DNA of 64,000 nt from Flavisolibacter tropicus (GTDB lineage: Bacteria > Bacteroidota > Bacteroidia > Chitinophagales > Chitinophagaceae): NCBI RefSeq assembly GCF_001644645.1, contig NZ_CP011390.1, forward strand, positions 3,964,001 to 4,028,000. The letters run 5' to 3'. The notes under the pieces are model-generated. The model was not told the origin of the DNA, made no database searches, and was given only the letters and a program-made list of their open reading frames with translations. Positions within the stretch are counted from its first letter, which is position 1. Each line of letters starts with the position of its first letter. Made by a program: the position numbers and the translations under genes. Shown in pieces: positions 35,868 to 45,332 of the stretch.

Positions 35868-35912
35868 TGTTGATGATGGGGTAGTCATATATCCTCTTCT
35901 TTAACATCAACA
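35868..35912. repeat. REP-like palindrome, variant form
   Basis: TGTTGATG (35868-35875) and CATCAACA (35905-35912) form an eight-bp inverted repeat around 29 nt in the gap between two small genes. It is a diverged member of the TTGTTGGTG family described at 51116. Confidence 0.5.
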
Positions 35913-35941
35913 ATGGCGTTAAACCAGATTAAAACAACTTA

Positions 35942-36205
35942 GTGAAAATTAGAAACAGTGCTTTGAAAATTGCGATATTGGTTTCTATTTTACATTGCCT
36001 TCTAGGTAATTTAATTGGTGCTAGATCAGACAATTCATTTGTACAAGTTGTTTTCCTTCCATATAGCCTTATCGCCGGCATGTCAAATTTTGCAGGCTGG
36101 GATTCTTTGTCCTTAATTCTTGAATTAGCAGGTTTAATATTAATGACATTGCTTTTTTATCCACTTGGACTACTTATTGAAAAAGACAAAGACTTAAATG
36201 AATGA
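35942..36205 (+). CDS. Small membrane protein of unknown function
   Basis: A protein of 87 residues starting at GTG 35942, with two or three hydrophobic helices (about 7-25, 33-50 and 58-78) and a charged KDKDLNE end. No family is recognised. It sits between two palindromic repeats in the same run of orphan genes. Confidence 0.5.
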   Translation: MKIRNSALKIAILVSILHCLLGNLIGARSDNSFVQVVFLPYSLIAGMSNFAGWDSLSLILELAGLILMTLLFYPLGLLIEKDKDLNE

Positions 36206-36213
36206 TTTTTACC

Positions 36214-36260
36214 GTTGTTGGTTTTTCTCCTGGCCATTGTGCAGCAGTTACACCAACAAC
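36214..36260 (+). repeat. REP-like palindrome
   Basis: A 47-nt element with GTTGTTGGT and ACCAACAAC ends. It aligns without gaps to the 47-nt REP-like core at 51124-51170 at about 40 of 47 positions. The sequence after it, ending TTGTTTATCTTCACCC at about 36304, recurs at 42830-42891. Confidence 0.75.
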
Positions 36261-36317
36261 TGAAAGGAGTAAGGCTGCTTACTTTTCATTGTTTATCTTC
36301 ACCCAAAAGAACAAAGA

Positions 36318-36686
36318 GTGGATATCAATCAGCAGACGAAATCAATAAGAACTTTTATCGGAGCAAAAGATTTTGAGATATCAAGATCGTTTTACCGGGA
36401 CCTGGGTTTTGAAGAAGGGATCATTTCAGAAAAGATGTCACTGTTTACCATAAAAGGATTAAGCTTTTACCTTCAAGACTATTACGTAAAAGACTGGATT
36501 GACAATTCGATGATCTTACTGGAAGTAGATGATGTTAATAGTTACTGGAGTTTTCTACAACAACTGGAACTAAATAAAAAATACCCAGAAATCAAGCTTA
36601 TTCCAATTCAGGAGCATGAGTGGGGTAAAGAATGCTTGTTGATTGATCCTTCCGGTGTACTTTGGCATTTTGCTGAATTTCATTGA
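36318..36686 (+). CDS. VOC (glyoxalase/bleomycin resistance) family protein
   Basis: A protein of 122 residues starting at GTG 36318. It has the beta-alpha-beta-beta-beta layout of one vicinal-oxygen-chelate module: TFIGAKDFEISRSFYRDLGF at the front and WGKECLLIDPSGVLWHFAEFH at the end with the metal-type residues. It could bind a small toxic compound or cofactor. It is a typical accessory-region gene, bounded by palindromic repeats on both sides. Confidence 0.8.
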   Translation: MDINQQTKSIRTFIGAKDFEISRSFYRDLGFEEGIISEKMSLFTIKGLSFYLQDYYVKDWIDNSMILLEVDDVNSYWSFLQQLELNKKYPEIKLIPIQEHEWGKECLLIDPSGVLWHFAEFH

Positions 36687-36708
36687 TAGACAATTATTGA
36701 CAAACGAT

Positions 36709-36754
36709 GTTGTTGGTGTGCCAATCACATGGCCTATGGCTTAACACCAACAAC
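36709..36754. repeat. REP-like palindrome with 11-bp perfect arms
   Basis: GTTGTTGGTGT (36709-36719) and ACACCAACAAC (36744-36754) are exact complements around 24 nt. The interior has diverged from the other copies. The preceding ATTGACAAACGATG is shared with the palindrome at 61492. Confidence 0.75.
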
Positions 36755-36779
36755 TTAATAAATAGAGCCAACCAAAACT

Positions 36780-37289
36780 ATGAACGAATTAGAACTAACT
36801 GCTGAAGGCGAGTTCGTCGTCAGAGAATCCAAGATCACCAATTTCATTTTTGGTGGTGCTATGCTGGCCGTTTTCTTTGTCTCTCTATTTTTTGGTGATT
36901 ATGGTTGGGGCAACTATCTAATGGGTGCTTGTATTTTCCTTATTCCCGGCGCCATTGCCATAGCAAAAGGGCGAAGGAATACTACTATCATAAGAATAAA
37001 TAAAACAGGGGTTTACTACGCTGGGCGATTAGTCACCGACTGGAATCGGTTTTATGATGCCGTAGTAAGGGATAAGATGCAAGCAGGCAGCTATAATGAT
37101 AACTTCGTTTTGGATCTTCGATATTATGCTTTTGATTATTCCTTACTCTGTACTGAAAGTATTCCTCTTACCAACACGCAGGACAAAGGCGAAGAGGAGA
37201 TCATTGAAGCAATAAGCTTTTACAAAAATCTAAGTAAGGAGCTTGCGCCAAGCCAAGCAGAGGGAAGTTTATCCAATAATGGGTGGTAA
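36780..37289 (+). CDS. Unknown protein with two membrane helices
   Basis: A protein of 169 residues. After a short N-terminus, two hydrophobic helices (about 21-40 and 46-62) lead to a soluble domain with a PH-like beta pattern (TTIIRINKTGVYYAGRLVTDWNRFYDAVV). This layout occurs in small uncharacterised membrane proteins of Bacteroidota. No function is proposed. Confidence 0.6.
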   Translation: MNELELTAEGEFVVRESKITNFIFGGAMLAVFFVSLFFGDYGWGNYLMGACIFLIPGAIAIAKGRRNTTIIRINKTGVYYAGRLVTDWNRFYDAVVRDKMQAGSYNDNFVLDLRYYAFDYSLLCTESIPLTNTQDKGEEEIIEAISFYKNLSKELAPSQAEGSLSNNGW

Positions 37290-37354
37290 ATAAGGCATGT
37301 ACAACCAGTTCACTTTTACGCTCTCTGTTTTGCATCACTTGTCAAGAGACTAAA

Positions 37355-37816
37355 ATGAAATCCCTGATAATTAAACTAGTTATTCCGCTGACCGTTATTT
37401 CTTTTGCGACATTCACGAAATGGTGGTATACATTACCTGTCGACGCACCGGACACAATGTTTATTGGCTTCCCATTTCCCTATGTTGGCAGTGGCTGGCA
37501 TACTTCGCTTTCATTGCAAGTTTTTGTAGCTGAATTTGTAGCAGACTTACTGACCTATTTCCTGTTTTGGTTCATCTTGGTGTTTTGCATAAACCGATTT
37601 ATTGTAAAACTAAAGACGCATAAAGTAGTAACAATAAGCCTATGGACTTTTTGCGGACTTATTATTGCTTTTTCAATTTTACTTGCAGTAAACAAGGATA
37701 ATTTGTTCTATATCAAACGACCATTTGGAATGAAGGTGATAGAGACAGGGTATCAGTTTAGTTGGCAACATAAGCAACGATCAGGCTATATTATATCTGA
37801 TCCAGAAACGAAATGA
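37355..37816 (+). CDS. Small membrane protein of unknown function
   Basis: A protein of 153 residues from ATG 37355 (MKSLIIKLVIP), with three membrane helices (about 1-20, 58-78 and 88-110) and a soluble tail. I chose this start because the upstream in-frame part overlaps the previous gene and looks unrelated. The family is not recognised. Confidence 0.55.
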   Translation: MKSLIIKLVIPLTVISFATFTKWWYTLPVDAPDTMFIGFPFPYVGSGWHTSLSLQVFVAEFVADLLTYFLFWFILVFCINRFIVKLKTHKVVTISLWTFCGLIIAFSILLAVNKDNLFYIKRPFGMKVIETGYQFSWQHKQRSGYIISDPETK

Positions 37817-37876
37817 TAGGCAGTGAAATCACAACGTAGCCTTCAACTGTTTTCACGTGTATATTTTACTTCCTTG

Positions 37877-37978
37877 TTTGGTCTTCCCTGTGCGCCAGCC
37901 GTTGTTGTGTCTTTTGACCAACAACTGAAGCGTGGGTAGTAGTCATTTATTTTCTGTTGTTGGTGAAACCGTCAACAC
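37877..37978. repeat. Palindrome-containing repeat, related copy at 49678-49785
   Basis: It begins TTGGTCTTCCCTGTGCGCCA and includes GCCGTTGTTGTG, GACCAACAACTG and a later GTTGTTGGTG (37956-37965) that pairs with ACCAACAAC (37917-37925). The copy at 49678-49785 follows the same order with substitutions. Confidence 0.65.
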
Positions 37979-37991
37979 CTTCTTAAAAAAC

Positions 37992-39224
37992 TCATGCTGC
38001 CTTTCTTTCCGCTTCTACTCTTGCCTTCTTTAATACAGGTATAAAAAGCAAAGCAGCCGTCATGCCTGCAGCTCCTTCCAGCAATACAGTGAGGGGAGCA
38101 CCAGCGGCATGTGCACTCAGTCCTACTATCAAGCTGCCAATGGGCTGCATACCCTGGAACGCCATTACATAATAGCTAACCACACGGCCACGCATGTGCT
38201 CCGCTACATTGGTTTGTACATAGGTGTTGGTGGCCGCAATCTGTGCCAGCATACCGGCTTCACCAATCATGATCAACACTAAGGCCACTGTGATGTTTTG
38301 TATATACGCGAATGCAATAAGACTGGCAGTAAGCAACAGGCAGGCAAACACAATTACTTTGAACAGGTTGCGCCCGGAACGTAAACGAGCCATATAAATA
38401 GCACCTAGAAGCGCACCCAACCCTGAGATGCTGTTCATCCAGCTGAAGGTGGTAACATTGCCATTGTATACCGTTTGTGCATATACTGGGAACAGATTAG
38501 TGTAGGGCATCACCAGCAGGCTGGTGAACGCCATGAGCAGAATGGCGGAGCGCAAACCGCGCTGGCTTTTTAAATAATCATAACCCTCTTTCAAGCCCTG
38601 CCAAATATCTTGCTCAAACTTTTTCCGTTCGGGTATTTTGATCTTCATCAGCAGCAGCGAAGCAATCACAGCAATAAAACTCAGGAAGTTGATCAGGAAG
38701 CAAACATCCTCACCATAGTTGCTAAGAAGGATACCACCTAAGGCAGGGCCTATCAGGCGCGCCAGCGTAACCATGGTAGAATTGAGTGCTATGGCATTAG
38801 GTAGGTCGGCTTTGTTTTGTACCAGCACGATCATGAGTGATTGACGGGAAGGTGTATCAAAAGCATTGATAACGCCCAGCAATACACTGAGCAGAATAAT
38901 ACCCGCTACATTGTAATGGCCTGTAAATACCATGAAGGTGAGAAGGCCTGCCTGGATCATGGACGCAATTTGTGTAACCAGCAGCGTGCGATAGCGGCTG
39001 TGCCGGTCAACATAAGCACCTGCATAAGGCGACAAGAGTAAAACGGGTATTAGTCCGGCAAAGCCCACAAGGCCCAGCATAAACGCCGAGTGGGTAATGC
39101 TGTATACCAGCCAGCTTACCGCAATGCGTTGCATCCAGGTGCCAATAAGCGAAATGGCCTGCCCGGAAAAGTACAAACGGAAATTATAATAATGCAGGGC
39201 ACGTAATGCAGGGGGTAAACTCAT
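37992..39224 (-). CDS. MFS exporter (EntS/MFS_3 type)
   Basis: A major facilitator protein of 410 residues with about twelve membrane helices. LRALHYYNFRLYFSGQAISLIGTWMQ at the N-terminus and the GAYVDRHSRYR loop between helices 2 and 3 are typical of the MFS_3/enterobactin-exporter-like group. It likely exports a small molecule or drug by proton antiport; the substrate is unknown. Confidence 0.88.
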   Translation of the reverse strand: MSLPPALRALHYYNFRLYFSGQAISLIGTWMQRIAVSWLVYSITHSAFMLGLVGFAGLIPVLLLSPYAGAYVDRHSRYRTLLVTQIASMIQAGLLTFMVFTGHYNVAGIILLSVLLGVINAFDTPSRQSLMIVLVQNKADLPNAIALNSTMVTLARLIGPALGGILLSNYGEDVCFLINFLSFIAVIASLLLMKIKIPERKKFEQDIWQGLKEGYDYLKSQRGLRSAILLMAFTSLLVMPYTNLFPVYAQTVYNGNVTTFSWMNSISGLGALLGAIYMARLRSGRNLFKVIVFACLLLTASLIAFAYIQNITVALVLIMIGEAGMLAQIAATNTYVQTNVAEHMRGRVVSYYVMAFQGMQPIGSLIVGLSAHAAGAPLTVLLEGAAGMTAALLFIPVLKKARVEAERKAA

Positions 39225-39494
39225 CTAACACACTTTAACTGTTCTGCAGGAAATAGCCTCATGTCTTCTAGTGCAAAGAGTATGCAGAAGACCGGTAGTG
39301 AAAGTGCAAAGTTGATACAGTATTGTCGGACAGTAGTGTTAAAAATTGTTAAGTGTTTATGGTGCTGTGGCATTTCTGTCAGCCTTAATGCAACGGCCCA
39401 ATAACAGAAAGAAGTGATAAACTTGCTTTAGTTATTTATCTTCATTTTTGTTGATTCTATTGCCTGTTTTCGTCTAAAGTCTAACTGCTTAAAT

Positions 39495-40307
39495 ATGAGA
39501 TCATTCTACTTTATTCCACTAATGCTTTTAATTAGTTGTACATCTAACCCAGTTCCAGTATCAACCGTCCCAAATAAAACAACTGCAAATGAAATGGCGG
39601 CAAAGTCCATGGCTATAAACAATGCTAGTAAAACCTGGATCGGTGAGTGGGAAAGACAGCTTTGGCAAAATAATGCCACTTTAGAGGTCACTGGTATTAA
39701 GGGCGATTCAATAACTTTTTCTCTTCAGGCATTAAGTGGTTCACATACAGGCGAAGTTGAAGGAGTGGCAATGGTGAAAGACCATGTAGCCATCTATTCT
39801 ATCAAAGAAGCAGGCGAGACATGTATGCTTACATTTAAACTCCTTGGAGATTCAGTTATTTCCATTACCCAGGAAAAAGGCAACTGTTTTGCAGGCGCGG
39901 GGGTTACATTCTTGGGTGACTATAAAAATGTTAGACTCCTGAAACAAACAGAAAAGAGTGTGACCATGGTAGACCTTGGTATATTCAAAGATGAAAGAGA
40001 AGATTCTGTTTTTAAGGCATTGGTTGGGAATGACTATTCATTATTTGTCAACTCCACCCAGCTTGCTTCAGAAGATGAGGATTTGGATGGTCTTCATGCT
40101 AAGGTTCAATCTGCTGCAGTTAGAGGGCTATTTACGATAATGGAGAATATCATTATGACGGATTCTTTAAATAACATTTGGGCTGCTGTTATAGATGATG
40201 GCAAGGTGAATTATTACACAAACAATCAAGATTATAAAAATCAGCTACCAAAGACAATTGACAACTGGAGAGAGAATTTTAAGGATTATAAAGTAATTTA
40301 TAAGTAG
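39495..40307 (+). CDS. Lipoprotein of unknown function
   Basis: A protein of 270 residues with lipobox LISC (Cys15), followed by a spacer rich in Pro, Val, Lys and Asn and a globular region (WIGEWERQLWQNNATLEV... and a C-terminal part from about residue 155). The first half looks like a lipocalin-like beta region. No family is recognised with confidence. Confidence 0.65.
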   Translation: MRSFYFIPLMLLISCTSNPVPVSTVPNKTTANEMAAKSMAINNASKTWIGEWERQLWQNNATLEVTGIKGDSITFSLQALSGSHTGEVEGVAMVKDHVAIYSIKEAGETCMLTFKLLGDSVISITQEKGNCFAGAGVTFLGDYKNVRLLKQTEKSVTMVDLGIFKDEREDSVFKALVGNDYSLFVNSTQLASEDEDLDGLHAKVQSAAVRGLFTIMENIIMTDSLNNIWAAVIDDGKVNYYTNNQDYKNQLPKTIDNWRENFKDYKVIYK

Positions 40308-40541
40308 GTTTTCTTTGGTCCCAGCCGCGCCTCCTCTGTCTGGCTTTTGTGTAAAGCGAGGGACACGGCGTGATTTGAAAGGCGGTTACTACAAACGCCA
40401 TGTTTCTCACACTTCCTGGAGCTATACGCAGAATACACCGCTGAGACTCAAACGAATTCCGTTTTGGCTACAACAAACATCGTTTTGGTTACACCTCCTT
40501 TTTGCCTTTGCCAGAACTTTGTATCAACAAAAAAGTAAAGA

Positions 40542-41417
40542 ATGAAAGTATTTGTAACAGGCGCATCGGGCTTTATCGGCTCTGCTGTTGTCAAAGAACT
40601 AATAAGTGCCGGGCATCAAGTAATTGGTTTAGCACGTACAGATTCATCTGCAAAAACGATCAGCGATGCAGATGCAGATGTGTTAATGGGAAGTCTTGAA
40701 GACTTGGATATTTTAAAGCAAGGCGCCTCGCAGGCCGACGGTGTTATTCACACGGCGTTTATTCACGACTTTACACAATACGCAAAAGCAAATGAGGCTG
40801 ATACCGCAGCCATCAACGCCATGGGCGAAGCGCTGATGGGAACCAGCAAGCCATTAGTAGTAACGGCCGGGATTTTAGGATTGCCCAGCATCAATGGAAT
40901 CATTACCGAAGATAGTGCCGCACAAAATTCTCCACGCAGCTCGGAAGCTACGGCTATGGCGCTGGCGGAGAAAGGTGTTAATGCATCTGTTGTTCGTTTA
41001 CCTCCTTCCGTTCACGATAAAGGCGACAAGGGGTTTGTTCCATTTATTATTCAACAGGCGCGCAAGAATGGTGTATCTGCCTATCCCGGTGAGGGCAACA
41101 ATCGTTGGCCAGCAGTGCATCGCCTGGATGCGGCAAAGGTTTTTCAATTAGCCGTGGAGAAGGGAGCAAAAGGCGCCTTGTATAACGTTATTGGCGATAG
41201 GGGTATTGAAGTAAAAAGAATTGCAGAACTGATTGGTACAAAGCTGAACCTACCAGTTGCTTCTTTAGTGGGAGAAGAAGCGCGCGAACATTTTGAGTGG
41301 ATGGTCGGTTTTATAGGATTCGATAGTCCTGCTACAAGTTTCAAAACACAAGAGCGGCTGGGTTGGAAACCTACACACATTGGTTTATTGGAAGACATGC
41401 AACAGAACTATTTTTAA
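40542..41417 (+). CDS. NAD-dependent epimerase/dehydratase-like SDR
   Basis: An extended-SDR-like protein of 291 residues with the N-terminal MKVFVTGASGFIGSAVV nucleotide motif, HTAF after strand 4, and a C-terminal substrate region ending in TQERLGWKPTHIGLLEDM. The usual YxxxK is not clear, so it may be a reductase of the atypical SDR type. An AraC-type regulator gene starts 22 bp later and may control it. Confidence 0.87.
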   Translation: MKVFVTGASGFIGSAVVKELISAGHQVIGLARTDSSAKTISDADADVLMGSLEDLDILKQGASQADGVIHTAFIHDFTQYAKANEADTAAINAMGEALMGTSKPLVVTAGILGLPSINGIITEDSAAQNSPRSSEATAMALAEKGVNASVVRLPPSVHDKGDKGFVPFIIQQARKNGVSAYPGEGNNRWPAVHRLDAAKVFQLAVEKGAKGALYNVIGDRGIEVKRIAELIGTKLNLPVASLVGEEAREHFEWMVGFIGFDSPATSFKTQERLGWKPTHIGLLEDMQQNYF

Positions 41418-41439
41418 AGAAGATACCAGCTGTTTTAAA

Positions 41440-42359
41440 ATGATGAAGGCAGAACCTGTACGAATAAAAACAATTAGCGAGTTTCATAAGCTGCGGGGTT
41501 TACCACCACCGGAACATCCGCTAATTAGTGTGGTGGATTATTCAAAGATGAAAGCGTCGCACATAGACGATGCACCCGGCTTGCTGTTCGATTTTTATCT
41601 GATAGCCATCAAAAGAGGAATGGAGGGAAAATGCGATACGGGCAGCAGTCATACGATTTTGATGAAGGCGTGATGTTCTTTATGGCGCCCTACCAGTTAT
41701 TAAAATTGGAAGAACAACAAACCGCAAGCGCAAAACGTAGTGGGTGGATGTTGCTTATTCATCCCGATTTCTTGTGGGGAACAGCGTTGGCCAAAACGAT
41801 CAAGCAATATGAATACTTTGATTATTCTGTGAACGAAGGACTTTTCCTTTCTGAGAAGGAAGAAGGAACCATGAATGAGATCGTTCAAAAAGTGCAGCAG
41901 GAATATCGCTCCAACATTGACAAGTTTAGCCAGCAGATCATCATTGCGCAAATTGAAGTATTGCTAAACTATGCCGAGCGTTTTTATCATCGTCAGTTTA
42001 TTACACGCAAAAAAGCCAACCATAAAATCCTGGAAGGATTAGAAAAATTACTAACCGATTATTTCAACAATGAAGACCTGGCAAGCAAAGGCTTACCGAC
42101 CGTACAGTATATTTCAGACCAGTTAAACGTTTCGCCTGTTTATCTGCGTAGCTTACTCAAAGTATTAACAGGACAAAATACGCAGCAGCACATTCACGAA
42201 AAGCTGATTGAGAAAGCAAAAGAAAAACTTTCTACCACCGATTTATCTGTTAGCGAAATTGCTTACGAATTGGGCTTTGAACACCCACAATCTTTCAGTA
42301 AATTATTTAAAACAAAGACGAACCAATCACCATTGGAATTCAGGCAGGCATTTAACTGA
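41440..42359 (+). pseudogene. AraC-family transcriptional regulator broken by one single-base indel
   Basis: Two frames make one regulator. The first part (ATG 41440 to 41673) gives the start of the sensor domain; the second, readable from 41631, gives the rest and an intact C-terminal HTH_18 domain (TVQYISDQLNVSPVYLRSLLK, then ELGFEHPQSFSKLFK). Adding one A to the four-A run 41628-41631 joins them as ...EGKMRYGQQSYDF, about 306 residues. If the break is real, the gene is inactive; if it is a read error, it is a normal regulator of the adjacent SDR. Confidence 0.8.
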
Positions 42360-43157
42360 CAAAAGCCCGTGCCGCCCTAAAGAGAGCGCTTTGCGCTATA
42401 TGGTTTCGCACAGAGCAAAGGAGAAAAGGAGGACCCCGGATTCGTTGGATGTAGAATGGATTAGCAGGATTACAGCCTGCTATCCGTAATGCCTCTTGCT
42501 TTTTGTCACCCTGAGCTTGGCGAAGGGTCACTTGCACTGGCAACCAAACTGCCAACCATAACGCCTCTTGCTGTTGCCATTCCGAGTGCAACGAGGAATG
42601 GCAGAGACTCGCACCTAAAATAAGACTGCCAACTCATAAGGACTAAGCTGTCGCCCTGAACTTGATCCTGAGGCAATCGAAGGAGGAATCTGATCTTACA
42701 TCAAAGACAGCTCAATCATCAAAAGCAATCATAAATATTCAGATACCTAATCCCACTAATCCTTCCTTAAATCCTTTCCATCCGCGGTCTCTTTTCTACG
42801 CCATTGTCAGTGTTTATCTTAGCCCTTGCGCTACACTGCACCAACACCTGAAAACGACAAGGCCGCTTGTTTTTAGTTGTTTATCTTCACCCTTGTTCCT
42901 GGTGGCCGGTCCCTATAGCTGGTTCAAGTATTTGTGAGCAGACTTTGACAGTCAGGCAGACTTGTGCCACAGTAAGTGCTGTAACTTGCACATGACTATC
43001 CTGGATCAAACTACAGTCGGCTATCCCTATTGAAAAACGCACAAGGGTTTGTGCCGAATGTCGGAAAAATAATACCATATGACTAAAAGCCATGCTGAAA
43101 ACGAAATGATCTAATGTGGCTTTTTAAAACAACTGATTGACATAAACAGATCAGACC
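42360..43157. other. Long gene-free stretch with dispersed repeats
   Basis: It contains GCGCTTTGCGCTATATGGTTT (42388-42407 region) and GCCTCTTGCT (twice), CACCCTGAGCTTGGCGAAGG (42509-42528, a common Bacteroidota repeat), the 70-bp block 42720-42795 shared with 35363-35435, and 42830-42891 shared with 36241-36304. Frames in it show no protein-like features. The TolC gene starts at 43158. Confidence 0.75.
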
Positions 43158-44411
43158 ATGAGCAAGAAGTATGTTATAGCTGTAATGTATTTGCTGATAA
43201 CTGCCGCTTCCGCCTATTCGCAGGCCCTCACCATTGACAGTTGCTATGCGCTTGCTGTAAGAAATTATCCTTTAATAAAACAGTATGATCTGATAGAGAA
43301 AACAAAGGAATATACAGTAAGCAACGCGGGTAAAGCGTATCTGCCACAAGTAAGTGTAACGGCTATAGAAGGCTATGTATTTGGTGGGTTTCCAAGCTCG
43401 GGTGGTTCTAATAAGGAGGGTACCAATTTTAAATTTATTGGCCTGGGCCAGGTAAATCAAACGATATGGGATGGAGGTGCTACTAAAACACAAAAGAATA
43501 TTATAAACGCTTCATCAGAAACCGATAAAGCTGCTGTTGATGTGCAGCTGCATGAGTTGCGTTCAAGAGTAAACCAGCTTTATTTCGGCATATTGCTCGT
43601 TGATGAGCAACTGAAGCAACTGCAGATACAAGACACGATCCTTGCCAATAATAGTAACCGGGCAAAACAACTTAACGAAAACGGCCTTGCCTATACAACA
43701 GATGTTGATGAAATAAGGGTGGAGCAATTAAAACTTGGTCAGCAACGAACAGAGTTCAATTACACACGCAATGGTTACGTAACGATGCTTTCGCATTTAA
43801 CCGGCGTAAAGCTTAATGAACAAACCAGCTTTCAAAAACCGCTTGTAAGTAGCCAGCTTGCTAGCATGCAGGTCATCCGACCCGAACTTTCTTTATATAG
43901 GAACCAGCGCAACCTTGTCAATGCACAGGCTGGTATGCAGCGCGTAAAGCTTATGCCCAAGATAGGCTTGCTGGGAGCGGGTGTTGTGTTGGCGCCGGGT
44001 GCTACTATTGGCAACGGCAAACTTTCTTCCCTAGGTGTAGTGGGATTAAGTGCCTCATGGAATATCAGTGGTCTCTATAAAAACGGGAATGAAAAGCAAC
44101 TAACGCAGCAGCAGTTGAAAAAGATAAATGTGCAGGAGGAAACATTTTTATTCAATACAAAATTTCAGCTGACGCAGTCGGCCGCCAACATAGATAAGCA
44201 AAGAGCTATTATTGCAGCAGATGATGAAATTGTAAGTCTGAGGCAAACAATTCGGAAAGGCTACCAACTAAAGTATGATAACGGCGCAGGCCCGCTAATA
44301 GATATTTTGAACGCTACTCAAAAAGAAGCCGAAGCCCGTGCACAAAAAGCCCTGCATGAAATGCAACTACTAATGACCCTATACGACTACAAAACAGTAT
44401 CCGGAAACTAA
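43158..44411 (+). CDS. TolC-family outer membrane efflux protein
   Basis: A protein of 417 residues with a signal peptide (about 1-22, cut after AYSQ) and two OEP repeats of long coiled-coil helices (YALAVRNYPLIKQYD...; LRQTIRKGYQLKYDNGAGPLIDILNA). It forms the outer membrane channel of the export system encoded by the next five genes. The next gene starts 11 bp later, and all are on one strand with short gaps. Confidence 0.92.
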   Translation: MSKKYVIAVMYLLITAASAYSQALTIDSCYALAVRNYPLIKQYDLIEKTKEYTVSNAGKAYLPQVSVTAIEGYVFGGFPSSGGSNKEGTNFKFIGLGQVNQTIWDGGATKTQKNIINASSETDKAAVDVQLHELRSRVNQLYFGILLVDEQLKQLQIQDTILANNSNRAKQLNENGLAYTTDVDEIRVEQLKLGQQRTEFNYTRNGYVTMLSHLTGVKLNEQTSFQKPLVSSQLASMQVIRPELSLYRNQRNLVNAQAGMQRVKLMPKIGLLGAGVVLAPGATIGNGKLSSLGVVGLSASWNISGLYKNGNEKQLTQQQLKKINVQEETFLFNTKFQLTQSAANIDKQRAIIAADDEIVSLRQTIRKGYQLKYDNGAGPLIDILNATQKEAEARAQKALHEMQLLMTLYDYKTVSGN

Positions 44412-44421
44412 CAGGCATACA

Positions 44422-45327
44422 ATGAAAAGCAAACAGATCATATACCCGCTTGCACTATTGTTAGGCATTGCCTCCTGCAAGGAAGAAAAAAAGAATTATG
44501 ATGCTTCGGGTTCGTTTGAAGCAGTGGAAACAATGGTCTCCGCCGAAGCAAGTGGCAAGCTATTGCAACTGGCTATTGAAGAAGGACAGCAACTGGATTC
44601 AGGGCAGGTAGTTGGTTATATAGACAGTATGCAATTGCATTTAAACAAAGGGCAACTGTTGCAAAATAAAAAAGCCATACTCAGTAGCCGACCGGAAACC
44701 AATGTGCAGTTAGTAGCTTTAAAAGCTGAACTGGCCAATGCAGCGCTAGACCGCAACAGAACGGAGAATCTTGTTAAAGGTGGCGTGGCTTCACAAAAGC
44801 AATTAGATGATGCAAACGCCAAAATGGCCACGCTGCAGGCAAGGATAAATGCGCAGCAAAGTTCGCTGCAAGTATCCACATCTTCTTTAAATGAGCAGGG
44901 TAGCACGGTGGATACGCAGCTGAAAGAAATAAACGACCAGTTGAGAAAATATGTGATTGTTAACCCTGTGAGAGGAACTGTTTTAACCAAATATGCAGAG
45001 TCCTATGAAATGGCTGTAATGGGCAAGCCTTTATATAAGATAGCTGACCTGTCCACCATTATTCTCCGGGCTTATATTACGGGCGACCAATTGCAGCAGG
45101 TAAAGATTGGCCAGCAGGTGAAAGTGGCTACAGACGACGGCAAAGGCGGCTTTAAAGAAACAACGGGTATCATTACCTGGATAAATGACAAATCGGAATT
45201 CACCCCTAAAACCATTCAAACAAAAAACGAAAGAGCCAACCTTGTCTATGCGATAAAAGTGAGCGTGAAAAACGATGGGTATTTAAAGATCGGCATGTAT
45301 GGCCAGGTTAGCTGGAACAAGCAATAA
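44422..45327 (+). CDS. HlyD-family periplasmic adaptor lipoprotein (YbhG-like)
   Basis: A protein of 301 residues with lipobox IASC (Cys19). A lipoyl-like barrel (VSAEASGKLLQLAIEEGQQL), a coiled-coil hairpin (about 75-180) and a beta-barrel (LRAYITGDQLQQVKIGQQVKV) are visible. It links the inner membrane ABC complex to TolC. In Escherichia coli the equivalent is YbhG. Confidence 0.92.
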   Translation: MKSKQIIYPLALLLGIASCKEEKKNYDASGSFEAVETMVSAEASGKLLQLAIEEGQQLDSGQVVGYIDSMQLHLNKGQLLQNKKAILSSRPETNVQLVALKAELANAALDRNRTENLVKGGVASQKQLDDANAKMATLQARINAQQSSLQVSTSSLNEQGSTVDTQLKEINDQLRKYVIVNPVRGTVLTKYAESYEMAVMGKPLYKIADLSTIILRAYITGDQLQQVKIGQQVKVATDDGKGGFKETTGIITWINDKSEFTPKTIQTKNERANLVYAIKVSVKNDGYLKIGMYGQVSWNKQ

Positions 45328-45332
45328 AGCAT

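Noticed and set aside
41440..42359. Programmed frameshift in the AraC-type regulator
   Set aside because: The run is only four A, no slippery heptamer or hairpin is evident, and the other breaks in the window suggest a read error or a simple mutation.
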